This document shows positions 42,455-51,554 of a stretch of DNA of 64,000 nucleotides, piece after piece. A program made the translations under genes and the position numbers. Source of the DNA: Chelatococcus sp. (GTDB lineage Bacteria; Pseudomonadota; Alphaproteobacteria; Rhizobiales; Beijerinckiaceae). A model generated the notes under the pieces. That model had not been told where the DNA came from and searched no databases. It was given only the letters and a program-made list of their open reading frames with translations. Where the stretch lies: contig QFQY01000014.1 of NCBI GenBank assembly GCA_003248805.1, positions 111,884 to 175,883 of the forward strand, written 5' to 3'. The first letter of the stretch is position 1; the number at the start of each line of letters is the position of its first letter.

Positions 42455-43819
42455 ATGGCCAGGCAGAACCAGTCCGGGCCTTCGCGGCAGGACGACGAGA
42501 GCGGCAGCGAAGGCGTAGCGCCGGGCCTGCCGGCCAGGCGCCTCGCCGCCATGCTGATCGACGAGGTGCTGCGGGCCGGCACCGCGCTCGACGAGACCTA
42601 TGAGAGGCTGCTTCCTGCTGCGGGCCTCGACGCCGCGGATGCGGGGCTGGCGCGCGCGATCGCGACGGCGGCCTTCCGCCGTCTCGGCACCATCCAGCAC
42701 GCGGTCGATGCCCGCCTCGATCGCGGCAGTCCGCGCCGTTCGGGACTGTTCGAGCCGATCGTCACGGCGGCGGCCGCGCAGATTCTCTTCCTCGACGTGC
42801 CCGACCACGCGGCCGTCGATCTCGCCATCCGCCATCTGCACGAGGACCCCCGCTCCGCGCGCTTCGCGGCGCTCGGCAACGCGCTGCTGCGCCGGCTCGC
42901 CCGCGAGCGCGACGCGATCCTGGCCGAGGCGGAGGCCGATCCGTTTCTCGACACGCCGGGCTGGCTCGCGGACGACTGGCGCGAGGCCTATGGCGAGGAG
43001 ACGGCCGCCGCCATCGCCCGCGCCCATCGTGAAGAGCCCCCGCTGGACATCACGGTGAAGGAGGACGCCGCGGGCTTCGCCGAGCGGCTCTCCGGCGTCG
43101 TCCTGCCGACGGGGTCCGTCAGGCTGCGCGAACGCGGCGCCATTGCGGGCCTGCCGGGTTTTGCCGAGGGGCAGTGGTGGGTGCAGGACGCGGCGGCGGC
43201 GCTGCCGGTGCAGTTGCTCGCGCCGAAGCCGGGCGAGCGTGTCGCCGATCTCTGCGCCGCGCCCGGCGGCAAGACGGCGCAGCTCGCCGCCGCCGGCGCG
43301 ACGGTCACGGCGGTCGACCGCTCCGGGCCGAGGCTGCGGCGGCTGAAGGCCAATCTCGAAAGGCTGGGCCTCGCGGCCGAGGTGGTGACCGCCGACGTCG
43401 CCGCCTGGAAGGCGGAGCCCTTCGACGCCGTGCTGCTCGACGCACCCTGCAGCGCCACGGGGACGATCCGCCGCCACCCCGACGTGGCCTGGACCAAGAC
43501 CCCGGAGGATCGTGACCGGCTGGCGGCGCTGCAGGCGCGCCTGCTCGACGCGGCGGCCGAGCTGACGAAGCCCGGCGGGCGGCTGGTCTACTGCACCTGT
43601 TCGCTGGAGCGCCAGGAGGGCGAGGCGCAGATCGAGGCCTTCCTGGCGCGGAATGCCGATTTCCGCCGCGCACCGATCGCGCCCGAGGAGATCGGCGGCA
43701 TCGCGGCGGCGGTGGATGGCAACGGCGATCTGCGCACCTTGCCGCATCAGCTTGCCGGGGAAACGCCGCGCTTGTCCGGATGGGCGGGATTTTACGCAAG
43801 CCGCCTGATCAGGCTATGA
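42455..43819 (+). CDS. rsmB: 16S rRNA (cytosine-C5)-methyltransferase RsmB/NOP family
   Basis: A 454-residue m5C methyltransferase. The NusB-like N-terminal domain holds about residues 25-160. The SAM domain shows VADLCAAPGGKTAQLAA and DAPCSATGTIRRHPD, with the second catalytic Cys in YCTCSLERQEGE. It methylates C967 of 16S rRNA. It starts at ATG 42455 right after htpX and is probably translated from a common message. Confidence 0.94.
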   Translation: MARQNQSGPSRQDDESGSEGVAPGLPARRLAAMLIDEVLRAGTALDETYERLLPAAGLDAADAGLARAIATAAFRRLGTIQHAVDARLDRGSPRRSGLFEPIVTAAAAQILFLDVPDHAAVDLAIRHLHEDPRSARFAALGNALLRRLARERDAILAEAEADPFLDTPGWLADDWREAYGEETAAAIARAHREEPPLDITVKEDAAGFAERLSGVVLPTGSVRLRERGAIAGLPGFAEGQWWVQDAAAALPVQLLAPKPGERVADLCAAPGGKTAQLAAAGATVTAVDRSGPRLRRLKANLERLGLAAEVVTADVAAWKAEPFDAVLLDAPCSATGTIRRHPDVAWTKTPEDRDRLAALQARLLDAAAELTKPGGRLVYCTCSLERQEGEAQIEAFLARNADFRRAPIAPEEIGGIAAAVDGNGDLRTLPHQLAGETPRLSGWAGFYASRLIRL

Positions 43820-43877
43820 CCGTTGCCGGGATTCGCGTGGCGAAACGTCGCGCGACGGACGGGAGCGTGCGGCGGAT

Positions 43878-45626
43878 TTGAGCGGCTGGACTGAGCGAAG
43901 GGCCCTTGCTCGCGCCGCGGCCGGACGGGCGGCGCGGCGGACCCGTGGCCAGTTCGTCAGGGTCGCGCGCCGGCTCTGGCCCTTCCGCGCGGCGCAGGCC
44001 ACGCGCCTGATCTTCGCTCCGCACGATCTGCGCACGGCAGACCCCACCACCGCGGCCGATATCTATGCGGGCTATTACGCCTTCGCCGGGCGGACGCTTC
44101 GAACCCATGGCGAATCGCCCTTCGACGCCGTCGCGCCGAGCGAGGCCTGGGCCGAGGCGCTCTATGGTTTCGCCTGGCTGCGCCATATGCGGGCGGCCGA
44201 TACGGCCATCGCTCGCGCGAACGCCCGGGCGCTGGTCGACGACTTCATCCTCAAGCGCCGCGACCGCAACGAGGTCGCCCGCCGGCCCGCGGTGGCCGCC
44301 CGGAGGCTGATCTCCTTCCTGTCGCACTCCCCGCTGCTGCTCGAGGGCGCGGACCGCGTCTTCTACGAGCGCTTCCTGCGCCATCTTTCGCGGCTCACCG
44401 ACAGGGTCGCCCTGGCGATCTCGGGCGCCGTCGAGGGCGTCACCCGTCTCAACTGCCTGATCGCGGTCGCCTTCGCTTCGATCTGCCTCGATGGGCAGGA
44501 TGCGCGGCGCCGCAGGATCGAAACGCTTCTGTCCGACGAACTCGACGAGCAGATCCTGCCCGATGGCGGCCATCTCAGCCGCAATCCGCGCGTCCTCATC
44601 GACCTCCTGCTCGACCTCCTGCCGCTGCGCGAGACCTTCGCCGCGCGCGGGCTGGAGCCGCCGCGCGGCGTTCTGACGGCCATCGAACGCATGATGCCGC
44701 ATCTGCGGCTGTTCCGGCATGGCGACGGCGCGCTGGCCCTGTTCAACGGCATGGGCACGACGCCGCCCGACCTGATGGCGACGCTGGCGGCCTATGACGA
44801 CGCGCGCGGCCGGCCGATCGAGCAGGCCGCCTATTCCGGCTACAGCCGCCTCTCGGGGGGCGGCAGCGTACTGGTGGTCGATTCCGGTGCGCCTCCGAGC
44901 GGGGCCTATTCCACCGAGGCGCATGCGGGCTGTCTCGCCTTCGAGTTCTCCGCCGGCGGCCAGCGCATCGTCGTCAATTGCGGGGCGAGCCGCTTCGGCC
45001 ATCCGGATCTGAGGTCGGCCGCGCGCAGCACCGCCGCGCATTCCACGCTCGTGCTGGACGACCGGTCGAGCGCGAGCTTCGGCATGGTGCTCGGCGAGCA
45101 GCGCGTCCTGGCCGGGCCGAGCGACGTGCGCGTCGCCCGGCAGGAAACCGCCGCCGGACAGGAATGGGTGGCGAGTCACGACGGCTATCGGCGCAGCCTC
45201 GGCGCCGTGCACACGCGGCGGCTCGAGCTCTCGCGCGACGGCGGCGTGCTCGCGGGCGAGGACGAGGTCGCCCTGTCCGGCGCCCGCGAGAGCCTGCCGG
45301 CGGTCGCTCGTTTCCACCTGCATCCCTCGGTGACGGCCACCCGCGTCCATGACGGCGAGGAGGTGCTTCTGACGCTGCCCTCGGGCGAACTCTGGTCCTT
45401 CGTGGCGGGCGGATTGCCGGTGATGGTCGAGGAGAGCCTCTTCCTCGCCGCAGCCGACGGGCGCCGCCGCAGCGAGCAGCTCAGCATCGCCTTCGACGCG
45501 GTCGCCACGCCCCGGATCACCTGGCGCCTCAGCCGGGTCGGCATGCTCGGCGCGCGCCCTGCCAAGGGCGCTGCTTCGCCGCAACCCGGCCAGCCGCGAG
45601 AAGACGGCCCGGCCGACGAGGCGTGA
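43878..45626 (+). CDS. Heparinase II/III family protein
   Basis: A 582-residue protein of the heparinase II/III-like family: an alpha-helical N-terminal half (FAWLRHMRAADTAIAR), then the beta-sandwich catalytic part with QILPDGGHLSRNPRVL and GYSRLSGGGSVLVVDSGAPP, and a HSTLVLDDRSS segment. It has no clear signal peptide in the first 40 residues, which are Arg/Ala-rich. The start is uncertain (TTG 43878; no better in-frame start is seen). It follows rsmB and precedes purH, an order I recall from other Hyphomicrobiales. The family cleaves acidic polysaccharides, though the substrate here is not known. Confidence 0.85.
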   Translation: MSGWTERRALARAAAGRAARRTRGQFVRVARRLWPFRAAQATRLIFAPHDLRTADPTTAADIYAGYYAFAGRTLRTHGESPFDAVAPSEAWAEALYGFAWLRHMRAADTAIARANARALVDDFILKRRDRNEVARRPAVAARRLISFLSHSPLLLEGADRVFYERFLRHLSRLTDRVALAISGAVEGVTRLNCLIAVAFASICLDGQDARRRRIETLLSDELDEQILPDGGHLSRNPRVLIDLLLDLLPLRETFAARGLEPPRGVLTAIERMMPHLRLFRHGDGALALFNGMGTTPPDLMATLAAYDDARGRPIEQAAYSGYSRLSGGGSVLVVDSGAPPSGAYSTEAHAGCLAFEFSAGGQRIVVNCGASRFGHPDLRSAARSTAAHSTLVLDDRSSASFGMVLGEQRVLAGPSDVRVARQETAAGQEWVASHDGYRRSLGAVHTRRLELSRDGGVLAGEDEVALSGARESLPAVARFHLHPSVTATRVHDGEEVLLTLPSGELWSFVAGGLPVMVEESLFLAAADGRRRSEQLSIAFDAVATPRITWRLSRVGMLGARPAKGAASPQPGQPREDGPADEA

Positions 45627-45714
45627 CGGCCCTGCAGCCGGAACGCTTTGCTTTCGCGCCGCAGCGTGATAGCCCGCCGCCGTCATCCCTTCTTCATGTT
45701 CCTGGACAGCCACG

Positions 45715-47307
45715 ATGCCGACTGAGCTTCGCCGCGTCGAACGCGCGCTCCTTTCCGTTTCCGACAAGTCGGGGCTGATCGACTTCGCCCGCGCCCTGCA
45801 CAGCCTCGGGATCGCGCTCGTCTCGACCGGCGGGACCGCGAAGGCGATCGCCGAGGCCGGGCTGCCCGTCACCGACGTCTCCGAGCTCACCGGCTTCCCG
45901 GAGATGATGGACGGGCGCGTCAAGACGCTGCACCCGAAGGTGCATGGCGGCCTGCTCGCCATCCGCTCGCATCCGGAGCACCAGGCGGCGATGCTCGCCC
46001 ACGGCATCGCGCCGATCGACCTGCTGGTCGTCAATCTCTATCCGTTCGAGGCCACGGTCGCGGCTGGCAAGCCCTATGACGACTGCATCGAGAACATCGA
46101 CATCGGTGGGCCCGCGATGATCCGCGCCGCCTCCAAGAACCACCACGACGTCGCCGTCGTGGTCGAGCCGGCCGACTACGCCGCCGTGCTCGCGGATCTG
46201 GAGACGCAGAAGGGTTCGACTACGCTGACGCTGCGGCGCAAGCTGGCGCAGAAGGCCTATGCCCGGACCGCCGCCTACGACGCCGCGATCTCGAACTGGT
46301 TCGCGAACGAGCTGGGCGAGACCGCTCCGGCCTTCCGCGCGCTCGGGGGCTCGCTGGTCGAGCCGATGCGCTATGGCGAGAACCCGCATCAATGGGCGGC
46401 CTTCTATCGCACGCCCGAGCAGCGGCCGGGTGTCTCGACCGCGCGCCAGCTCCAGGGCAAGCAGCTCTCCTACAACAACATCAACGATACCGACGCGGCC
46501 TTCGAATGCGTCTCGGAGTTCGAGGCGGCTGCGTCCGCCGCCTGCGTCATCGTCAAGCACGCCAATCCCTGCGGCGTCGCCACCGGCGGCTCGCTGCTGG
46601 AGGCCTATGAGCTGGCGCTGCGCTGCGATCCGGTCTCCGCCTTCGGCGGCATCGTGGCGCTGAACCGCAAGCTCGACGCCGAAGCGGCCCGCAAGATCGT
46701 CGAGGTCTTCACCGAGGTCATCATCGCCCCCGATGCCGACGAGGAGGCCATCGCCCTCGTCGCCGCCAAGAAGAACCTGCGCCTGCTCGTCACCGGCGGC
46801 CTGTCGGATCCGCGCGTGGCCGGCCTCTCGCTGCGCACCGTCGCCGGCGGCTTCCTCGCCCAGGCCCGCGACAACGCCGTCGTCGACGACATGGAGCTCA
46901 AGGTCGTGACCAAGCGCCAGCCGAGCGCGGCCGAGCTCGCCGATCTGCGCTTCGCCTTCCGCGTCGCCAAGCATGTGAAGTCGAACGCGATCGTCTACGC
47001 CAAGAACCTGGCCACGGTCGGCATCGGCGCGGGCCAGATGAGCCGCGTCGATTCCTCGCGCATCGCCGCCTGGAAGGCCGCCGAGGCGGCGAAGGCGGCG
47101 GGCCTGCCCGAGACGCTGGCCAAGGGCTCCGTCGTGGCCTCGGACGCCTTCTTCCCCTTCGCTGACGGCCTGCTGGCGGCGGCGGAAGCCGGGGCTACGG
47201 CGGTGATCCAGCCGGGCGGCTCGATGCGCGACGACCTCGTCATCCAGGCCGCCGACGAGGCCGGCCTCGCCATGGTCTTCACCGGCCACCGGCATTTCCG
47301 GCACTGA
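45715..47307 (+). CDS. purH: Bifunctional AICAR formyltransferase/IMP cyclohydrolase
   Basis: A 530-residue bifunctional enzyme of the last two steps of purine synthesis. The cyclohydrolase domain is residues 1 to about 200 (SVSDKSGLIDFAR, GRVKTLHPKVHGG, VNLYPFEATV). The formyltransferase domain follows with LRYGENPHQ-type RYGENPHQWA, GKQLSYNNINDTDAAF and KHANPCGVA. The C-terminus (AMVFTGHRHFRH) is complete. ATG 45715 is the family start. Confidence 0.97.
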   Translation: MPTELRRVERALLSVSDKSGLIDFARALHSLGIALVSTGGTAKAIAEAGLPVTDVSELTGFPEMMDGRVKTLHPKVHGGLLAIRSHPEHQAAMLAHGIAPIDLLVVNLYPFEATVAAGKPYDDCIENIDIGGPAMIRAASKNHHDVAVVVEPADYAAVLADLETQKGSTTLTLRRKLAQKAYARTAAYDAAISNWFANELGETAPAFRALGGSLVEPMRYGENPHQWAAFYRTPEQRPGVSTARQLQGKQLSYNNINDTDAAFECVSEFEAAASAACVIVKHANPCGVATGGSLLEAYELALRCDPVSAFGGIVALNRKLDAEAARKIVEVFTEVIIAPDADEEAIALVAAKKNLRLLVTGGLSDPRVAGLSLRTVAGGFLAQARDNAVVDDMELKVVTKRQPSAAELADLRFAFRVAKHVKSNAIVYAKNLATVGIGAGQMSRVDSSRIAAWKAAEAAKAAGLPETLAKGSVVASDAFFPFADGLLAAAEAGATAVIQPGGSMRDDLVIQAADEAGLAMVFTGHRHFRH

Positions 47308-47329
47308 CGGCATCGGGGAGGCGCGCGCC

Positions 47330-47806
47330 ATGAGCCTGGAGTCGGTCCGTGCCTTCTTCGCGGAACATGCCCCGGACATCGCCGTCATCGAGACGGCGGA
47401 GAGCAGCGCGACGGTGCCGCTGGCCGCCGCCGCCCATGGCGTGGAGCCGGGCCAGATCGCCAAGACGCTGTCGCTCAGGGTCGGCGAGGCGGTCGTCCTC
47501 GTCGTCGCGCGGGGCGATGCCCGGCTCGACAACAGGAAGGCCAAGGCCGCGCTCGGCGGCAAGCCGCGCATGCTGGGGGCCGAGGAGGTCGTGGCCCTGA
47601 CCGGCCATCCGGTCGGCGGCGTCTGCCCCTTCGGCCTGCCGACCCCGCTCAAGGTCTATTGCGACGTCTCGCTCAAGGCTTTCGACGAGGTCGTGCCGGC
47701 AGCCGGCTCGACCAACAGCGCGCTGCGCATCGCGCCGGAGCGGATGGCTGCGCTGACGCGCGCCGAATGGGTCGATGTCTGTCAAGACCCCGGCGCGAAC
47801 CCCTGA
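47330..47806 (+). CDS. YbaK/EbsC-like aminoacyl-tRNA deacylase
   Basis: A 158-residue editing protein of the YbaK type, which hydrolyses mischarged aminoacyl-tRNAs such as Cys-tRNA(Pro). The active-site lysine is in GQIAKTLSL, the GVCPFGLP loop and a DARLDNRKAKAAL segment are family features. It follows purH by 22 bases and is followed by a palindromic repeat. Confidence 0.9.
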   Translation: MSLESVRAFFAEHAPDIAVIETAESSATVPLAAAAHGVEPGQIAKTLSLRVGEAVVLVVARGDARLDNRKAKAALGGKPRMLGAEEVVALTGHPVGGVCPFGLPTPLKVYCDVSLKAFDEVVPAAGSTNSALRIAPERMAALTRAEWVDVCQDPGANP

Positions 47807-47807
47807 A

Positions 47808-47888
47808 CGTCATTGCGAGCGCAGCGAAGCAATCCAGACCGATGAAGCGCGAGGCTCGCTGGATTGCTTCGCTGCGCTCGCAATGACG
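47808..47888. repeat. CGTCATTGCGAGCG-type palindromic repeat, copy 2
   Basis: Two perfect 30-bp arms (starting CGTCATTGCGAGCGCAGCGA and ending with the complement, CTGGATTGCTTCGCTGCGCT, to CAATGACG) around a 21-base loop. It is two bases after the stop of the ybaK-like gene. It is nearly the same unit as 27550-27628. Confidence 0.9.
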
Positions 47889-47897
47889 GCGGCAATC

Positions 47898-47938
47898 TAG
47901 ATTATCGGACTGAATATCATATTCAGTCCGATAATCTA
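47898..47938. repeat. Perfect 41-bp AT-rich palindrome
   Basis: Arms of 20 bp (TAGATTATCGGACTGAATAT and its exact complement) around one base, C47918. It is about 37% G+C in a genome near 68%. It lies between two other repeats in the 192-base gap of convergent genes. No copy was noticed elsewhere in the window. A protein-binding or recombination site, or a terminator-like cruciform, are possible. Confidence 0.8.
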
Positions 47939-47951
47939 ATTCTTTGATCTT

Positions 47952-47997
47952 GCATCGGCTTTTCCCGAAAACCGCGCTCCACTTTTCGGGCCGATGC
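47952..47997. repeat. Extragenic nested hairpin repeat (GCATCGG...CCGATGC)
   Basis: GCATCGG (47952-47958) pairs with CCGATGC (47991-47997), and inside it CCCGAAAA pairs with TTTTCGGG with two bases offset. I recall this unit as a common extragenic motif in Hyphomicrobiales genomes. It ends one base before the stop codon of the DUF72 gene. Confidence 0.6.
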
Positions 47998-47998
47998 T

Positions 47999-48799
47999 CT
48001 AACCGCGAACACGCTCGATCAGCGCCATGGCGGCGGCCGGATTGCGGATCTTCCCGCCACTGATGACATAGAGGAAGACGTCGCGCGGTTGCTTCTCGGT
48101 GGCGGAGGCGACCGGCTCCAGATCCTCCGGCACGCCGCCCCCGGCCCAGATCCTCGCGCGCTTCGCCCAGGCGTCGAGCGCGGCATCGCCGTAGCCCCTG
48201 GCCTCTTCCTTCTGCGTGCCCATGACGCGGGCATAGACGAAGGGGGCCGTGGCGTCGGGAATGCAGGGATGCTCGGAATCGCCCGCGGTGATGGCCGCGA
48301 CGCCGTACTCCCGCAGCAGCGCCACGAATTCCGGCGTGCGGAAGCTGTCATGGCGGACCTCGACGGCGTGGCGCAGCGCGACACCGTCGACCGTTTTCGG
48401 CAGGAGCTTCAGGAAGGCCTCGAAATCCGCGGGGTCGAACTTCTTGGTCGCCATGAACTGCCAGTTGATCGGGCCGAGCTTGTCCTTGAGCTCGGTCAGC
48501 CCGCTGGTCAGGAATTTCTCGACGGAGGGGCCGGCCTCGGCCAGCACGCGCCTGTTCGTGCAGTAGCGCGAGCCCTTGAGCGCGAAGACGAAGCCGTCAG
48601 GCGTCTCCTCCCGCCACCTAGCGAAGCTCTCGGGCTTCTGCGAGCCGTAATAGGTGCCGTTGATCTCGATCGAGGTCAGCTTGCCCGAGGCGTATTCGAG
48701 CTCGCGTTTCTGCGGCAGGCCATCCGGATAGAACGCGCCGCGCCAGGGTTCGAACACCCAGCCGCCGACCCCGATCCTGACCTCGCCGCTGCGGGACAT
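47999..48799 (-). CDS. DUF72 domain-containing protein
   Basis: A 266-residue DUF72 (TIM-barrel, YecE-like) protein. The family start is RIGVGGWVFEPWRGAFYP, with SIEINGTYYGSQKPESFARW, then GPINWQFMATKKFDPADFE and HAVEVRHDSF. The function is not established. ATG 48799 has GGAGG six bases upstream. It is on the minus strand facing the ybaK-like gene. Confidence 0.88.
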   Translation of the reverse strand: MSRSGEVRIGVGGWVFEPWRGAFYPDGLPQKRELEYASGKLTSIEINGTYYGSQKPESFARWREETPDGFVFALKGSRYCTNRRVLAEAGPSVEKFLTSGLTELKDKLGPINWQFMATKKFDPADFEAFLKLLPKTVDGVALRHAVEVRHDSFRTPEFVALLREYGVAAITAGDSEHPCIPDATAPFVYARVMGTQKEEARGYGDAALDAWAKRARIWAGGGVPEDLEPVASATEKQPRDVFLYVISGGKIRNPAAAMALIERVRG

Positions 48800-48900
48800 C
48801 GCTTCCTCCTCGACAGGTCCGCGCCGGTTCGGGACCGCTCCGGCCACGCTCGCCCGCGCGGGCGACAGCGCCTGTCAGCAGCAGCGCCGGTCCCGAAGCC

Positions 48901-49575
48901 TCAGCCTTCGTATCGTGCCAGCCGGTCGATATCCAGGATCGTCACGCTGCCATGCCCGACCGTCAGCAGGCCGAGATCGGCCAGTCGGGCGAGGCCCTGA
49001 TTGGCCATCTGCCGCGAGATGCCGGCGAGCAGGCCGAGTTCCTCCTGCGAGATCGCCAGCGTGCGGTCGCGGTCGGGATAGAGCGTCGGATTGAACAGCC
49101 AGGCGAGGTTGCGGGCGAGGCGCCCGGTCGAATCCAGCGTCCGATCCGTTTCCGCCAGCGCGATGAACTGGGCCAGCCGCTCGTTGAACTGGTGGACCAG
49201 GAAGCGGTTGAACGCGGCCGAATGCTCGAACAGCCACAGGAAGCTCGTGCGCCGCATCAGGGCGAGCTTCGTCTCGCGCAGCGCCACCAGCTCATAGCGG
49301 CGCGGCTCGGACTTGAGCACCGTCCCCTCGCCGAACCAGGCGCCGGCGCGCATGCCGGCGAGCGTGGCGGATTTGCCGGTCTTCGAGGTGGTCCCCATCT
49401 TGACCAGCCCTTCGACCACCCCCGTCCAGGAATCGAGCCGATCGCCGACGAGACAGATCGACGCGCCCTTGCCATAGGCCTTGAACGAGATGCCGCGCCG
49501 GGCCTCCTCGAACTCGTCCTCCGCCAGATCGTGCGACCAGGCGGCGATGGCGCGCAGTTCCTCCGGCGAGATCAA
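48901..49575 (-). CDS. Crp/Fnr family transcriptional regulator
   Basis: A 224-residue regulator: a cyclic-nucleotide-binding-like domain (GKGASICLVGDRLDSWTGVV, RAGAWFGEGTVL) and a C-terminal winged helix (EELGLLAGISRQMANQGLAR). The Fe-S cysteines of Fnr are absent from the N-terminus, so it is closer to Crp-type regulators. The targets are unknown; it stands divergent from the DUF1007 and nickel transporter genes. Confidence 0.9.
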   Translation of the reverse strand: MISPEELRAIAAWSHDLAEDEFEEARRGISFKAYGKGASICLVGDRLDSWTGVVEGLVKMGTTSKTGKSATLAGMRAGAWFGEGTVLKSEPRRYELVALRETKLALMRRTSFLWLFEHSAAFNRFLVHQFNERLAQFIALAETDRTLDSTGRLARNLAWLFNPTLYPDRDRTLAISQEELGLLAGISRQMANQGLARLADLGLLTVGHGSVTILDIDRLARYEG

Positions 49576-49848
49576 GGCGCTCTCTCTCCTCGGCCGACGA
49601 GCACGATAGGGGCGGGGTGGCGGCCCGGATCGCGGGCTGGCCGCCGCCGACCGCGCCGACTATGCTGGCAGCACGGCCGGGAACTCAAGCGCCGCTGCCA
49701 TCCGCCAAAGGGCTATGCCGCGATTTGGCCGGCTTTGGCAGCCAAGTCTGGCGCCCCGGTATCGGGGACGCTTCTGGCGAGGGGCTTCACGATCCGTTAA
49801 CCATGGCTGCCCAGTCTGCGCAGTCCCGTATCCCGGAAGCCGCCACCG

Positions 49849-50490
49849 ATGCGACGCGCCCTTCAAAGCACGCTCCTCGCGGCCCTGCTGGCCTCGGGCC
49901 TGGCCGGGGCGGCCAGGGCGCATCCTCACGTCTTCGTCGCGGCGAAAGCCGAGATCCTGTTCTCGCCGGACGGGAAGGTCATGGCCCTGAAGCATGTCTG
50001 GAGCTTCGACGAGGCCTATTCGGCCTATATCACCCAGGGCCTCGACAAGAACGGCGACGGCAAGCTGACCCCGGACGAGCTCGCCGAACTGGCCAAGGTG
50101 AATGTCGAATCGCTGCCGGATGTCGGCTTCTTCACCACCGCCAAGGCGAACGGCAAGGCCCAGGAATTCGGCACACCCACGGCGGCCGGCCTCGTCTTCG
50201 AGAACAAGATCCTGACCCTGACCTATACGCTACCGCTCAAGACGCCGATGGCGGTGCGTTCGCTGGGCCTCGAGATCGGCGATCCGACCTATTTCGTCGC
50301 CTTCGACATCTCCGACGGTCCCGATGCGGTCGTCGCGCGCGACGCGCCGAAGGGCTGCATGGTCCGCATCATGCGCCCGCCCAAGCTCGACGCCGCGACG
50401 CAGCAGAAGCTGGCCGAGGCCGACATCACGGCCACGCCCGACGTCAGCGGCCTTCAGGTCACGACGCGCGCCCTGGTCGCATGTCCCTGA
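49849..50490 (+). CDS. DUF1007 family periplasmic protein
   Basis: A 213-residue exported protein of DUF1007. A signal peptide covers about residues 1-24 (LLAALLASGLAGAARA) and the mature form starts HPHVFV, as is usual. Residues 66-78 read DKNGDGKLTPDEL, an EF-hand-like calcium loop. It is immediately followed by a nickel/cobalt transporter gene, with which DUF1007 genes regularly pair, so it is probably a periplasmic helper or sensor of metal. The transporter overlaps its 3' end by 10 bases. Confidence 0.88.
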   Translation: MRRALQSTLLAALLASGLAGAARAHPHVFVAAKAEILFSPDGKVMALKHVWSFDEAYSAYITQGLDKNGDGKLTPDELAELAKVNVESLPDVGFFTTAKANGKAQEFGTPTAAGLVFENKILTLTYTLPLKTPMAVRSLGLEIGDPTYFVAFDISDGPDAVVARDAPKGCMVRIMRPPKLDAATQQKLAEADITATPDVSGLQVTTRALVACP

Positions 50491-51518
50491 GCCGCATGTC
50501 CCTGACCTCCTCGCGCCCGCTCGCCTCGCGCTGGCCCGCCTTCGCCCGCCGGCTGCTCGTCGCGCTGCTGGCGCTGGCCTGCGTGGGCGGGGCGCTCGCG
50601 CTGCTGGCCCTGCTGCTCGCCCATCTGAGCCCTCCGCCGCCGCCCCCGCCGCGCAATCCCTTCGGCACGGCCCTGCCGCGCGAGGCGCTGCCCTCGACCA
50701 CCGGCCTCGGCGCCGTGATCCTCGCCTGGCAATCGGCCTTCTACCGGGAGCTGACGGCGACCCTGAAGCTGGTCGCGACGACGCCGGCCGCGCTCTGGAG
50801 CCTGCTGCTCGCCTCCTTCGCCTACGGCGCCTTCCACGCCGCTGGACCGGGGCACGGCAAGGCGGTGATCTCCGGCTATATCGTCGCGGACAACCGCAGC
50901 CTGAAGCGCGGACTCGCGCTCAGCTTCGCCGCCGCGATCCTGCAGGCGCTGGTCGCGATCGCCATCGTCGGTGTCATGACCCTGCTGCTCAGGGCGACCG
51001 CCGTCCGGATGAACGCGGCCGCGACGGCGATCGAGCAGGCTAGCTTCGCGTTGGTGGTGGCGGTCGGCCTGCTGATGCTCTGGCGCAAGGCCGGGGCGTT
51101 GCTGGCGCTGGGTGCGGACGGGCAAACCCATGACCCGGCCTGCGACCATGTCCACATGCCGGCGCCCGACGAACTCGCCCGCCTGCGGAACTGGCGCGAG
51201 ATGGCGGGCGTCGTTCTCGCCGCGGGCCTGCGGCCCTGTGCGGGCGCGCTGATCGTGCTCGTCTTCGCCTCGGTGCAGGGCCTGTTCTGGGCGGGTGTCG
51301 CCGCGACCTTCGCCATGGCGCTCGGTACCGCGCTGACGACGGGTGCGCTGGCGGCGCTCGCCGTCTTCTTCAAGTTCGCGGCGCTGCGCCTCGCCGGCGG
51401 CGGCAGCCTGCGCGGCGCGCGGGCCGTCGCGACGCTCGAACTTCTGGCGGCGGCGTTCGTCGTCGCGCTGGGGGCAGCCCTGCTGCTGGGCGTCTGGATC
51501 GGCGGACAGGGAAGCTGA
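50481..51518 (+). CDS. Nickel/cobalt efflux or uptake transporter, NicO/RcnA-like
   Basis: A 345-residue membrane protein with about seven helices. HAAGPGHGKAVISGYIVA, the key NicO motif with metal-binding His residues, is near 124-141, and the second conserved block is LRPCAGALIVLVFA. A seven-proline run follows the first helix. A modest His/Cys-containing segment (THDPACDHVHMP) resembles the metal-rich loop of the family. The direction of transport is not decided by sequence. The gene starts at ATG 50481 (alternative ATG 50496). Confidence 0.88.
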   Translation: MSLSRMSLTSSRPLASRWPAFARRLLVALLALACVGGALALLALLLAHLSPPPPPPPRNPFGTALPREALPSTTGLGAVILAWQSAFYRELTATLKLVATTPAALWSLLLASFAYGAFHAAGPGHGKAVISGYIVADNRSLKRGLALSFAAAILQALVAIAIVGVMTLLLRATAVRMNAAATAIEQASFALVVAVGLLMLWRKAGALLALGADGQTHDPACDHVHMPAPDELARLRNWREMAGVVLAAGLRPCAGALIVLVFASVQGLFWAGVAATFAMALGTALTTGALAALAVFFKFAALRLAGGGSLRGARAVATLELLAAAFVVALGAALLLGVWIGGQGS

Positions 51519-51554
51519 TAGCGTCGCCCGCGATCGCATGTTCCGGAGAGAGGC

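Noticed and set aside
47808..47998. CRISPR-like array, because of several repeats in a row
   Set aside because: The three units are different palindromes without regular spacers, and no cas gene is near.
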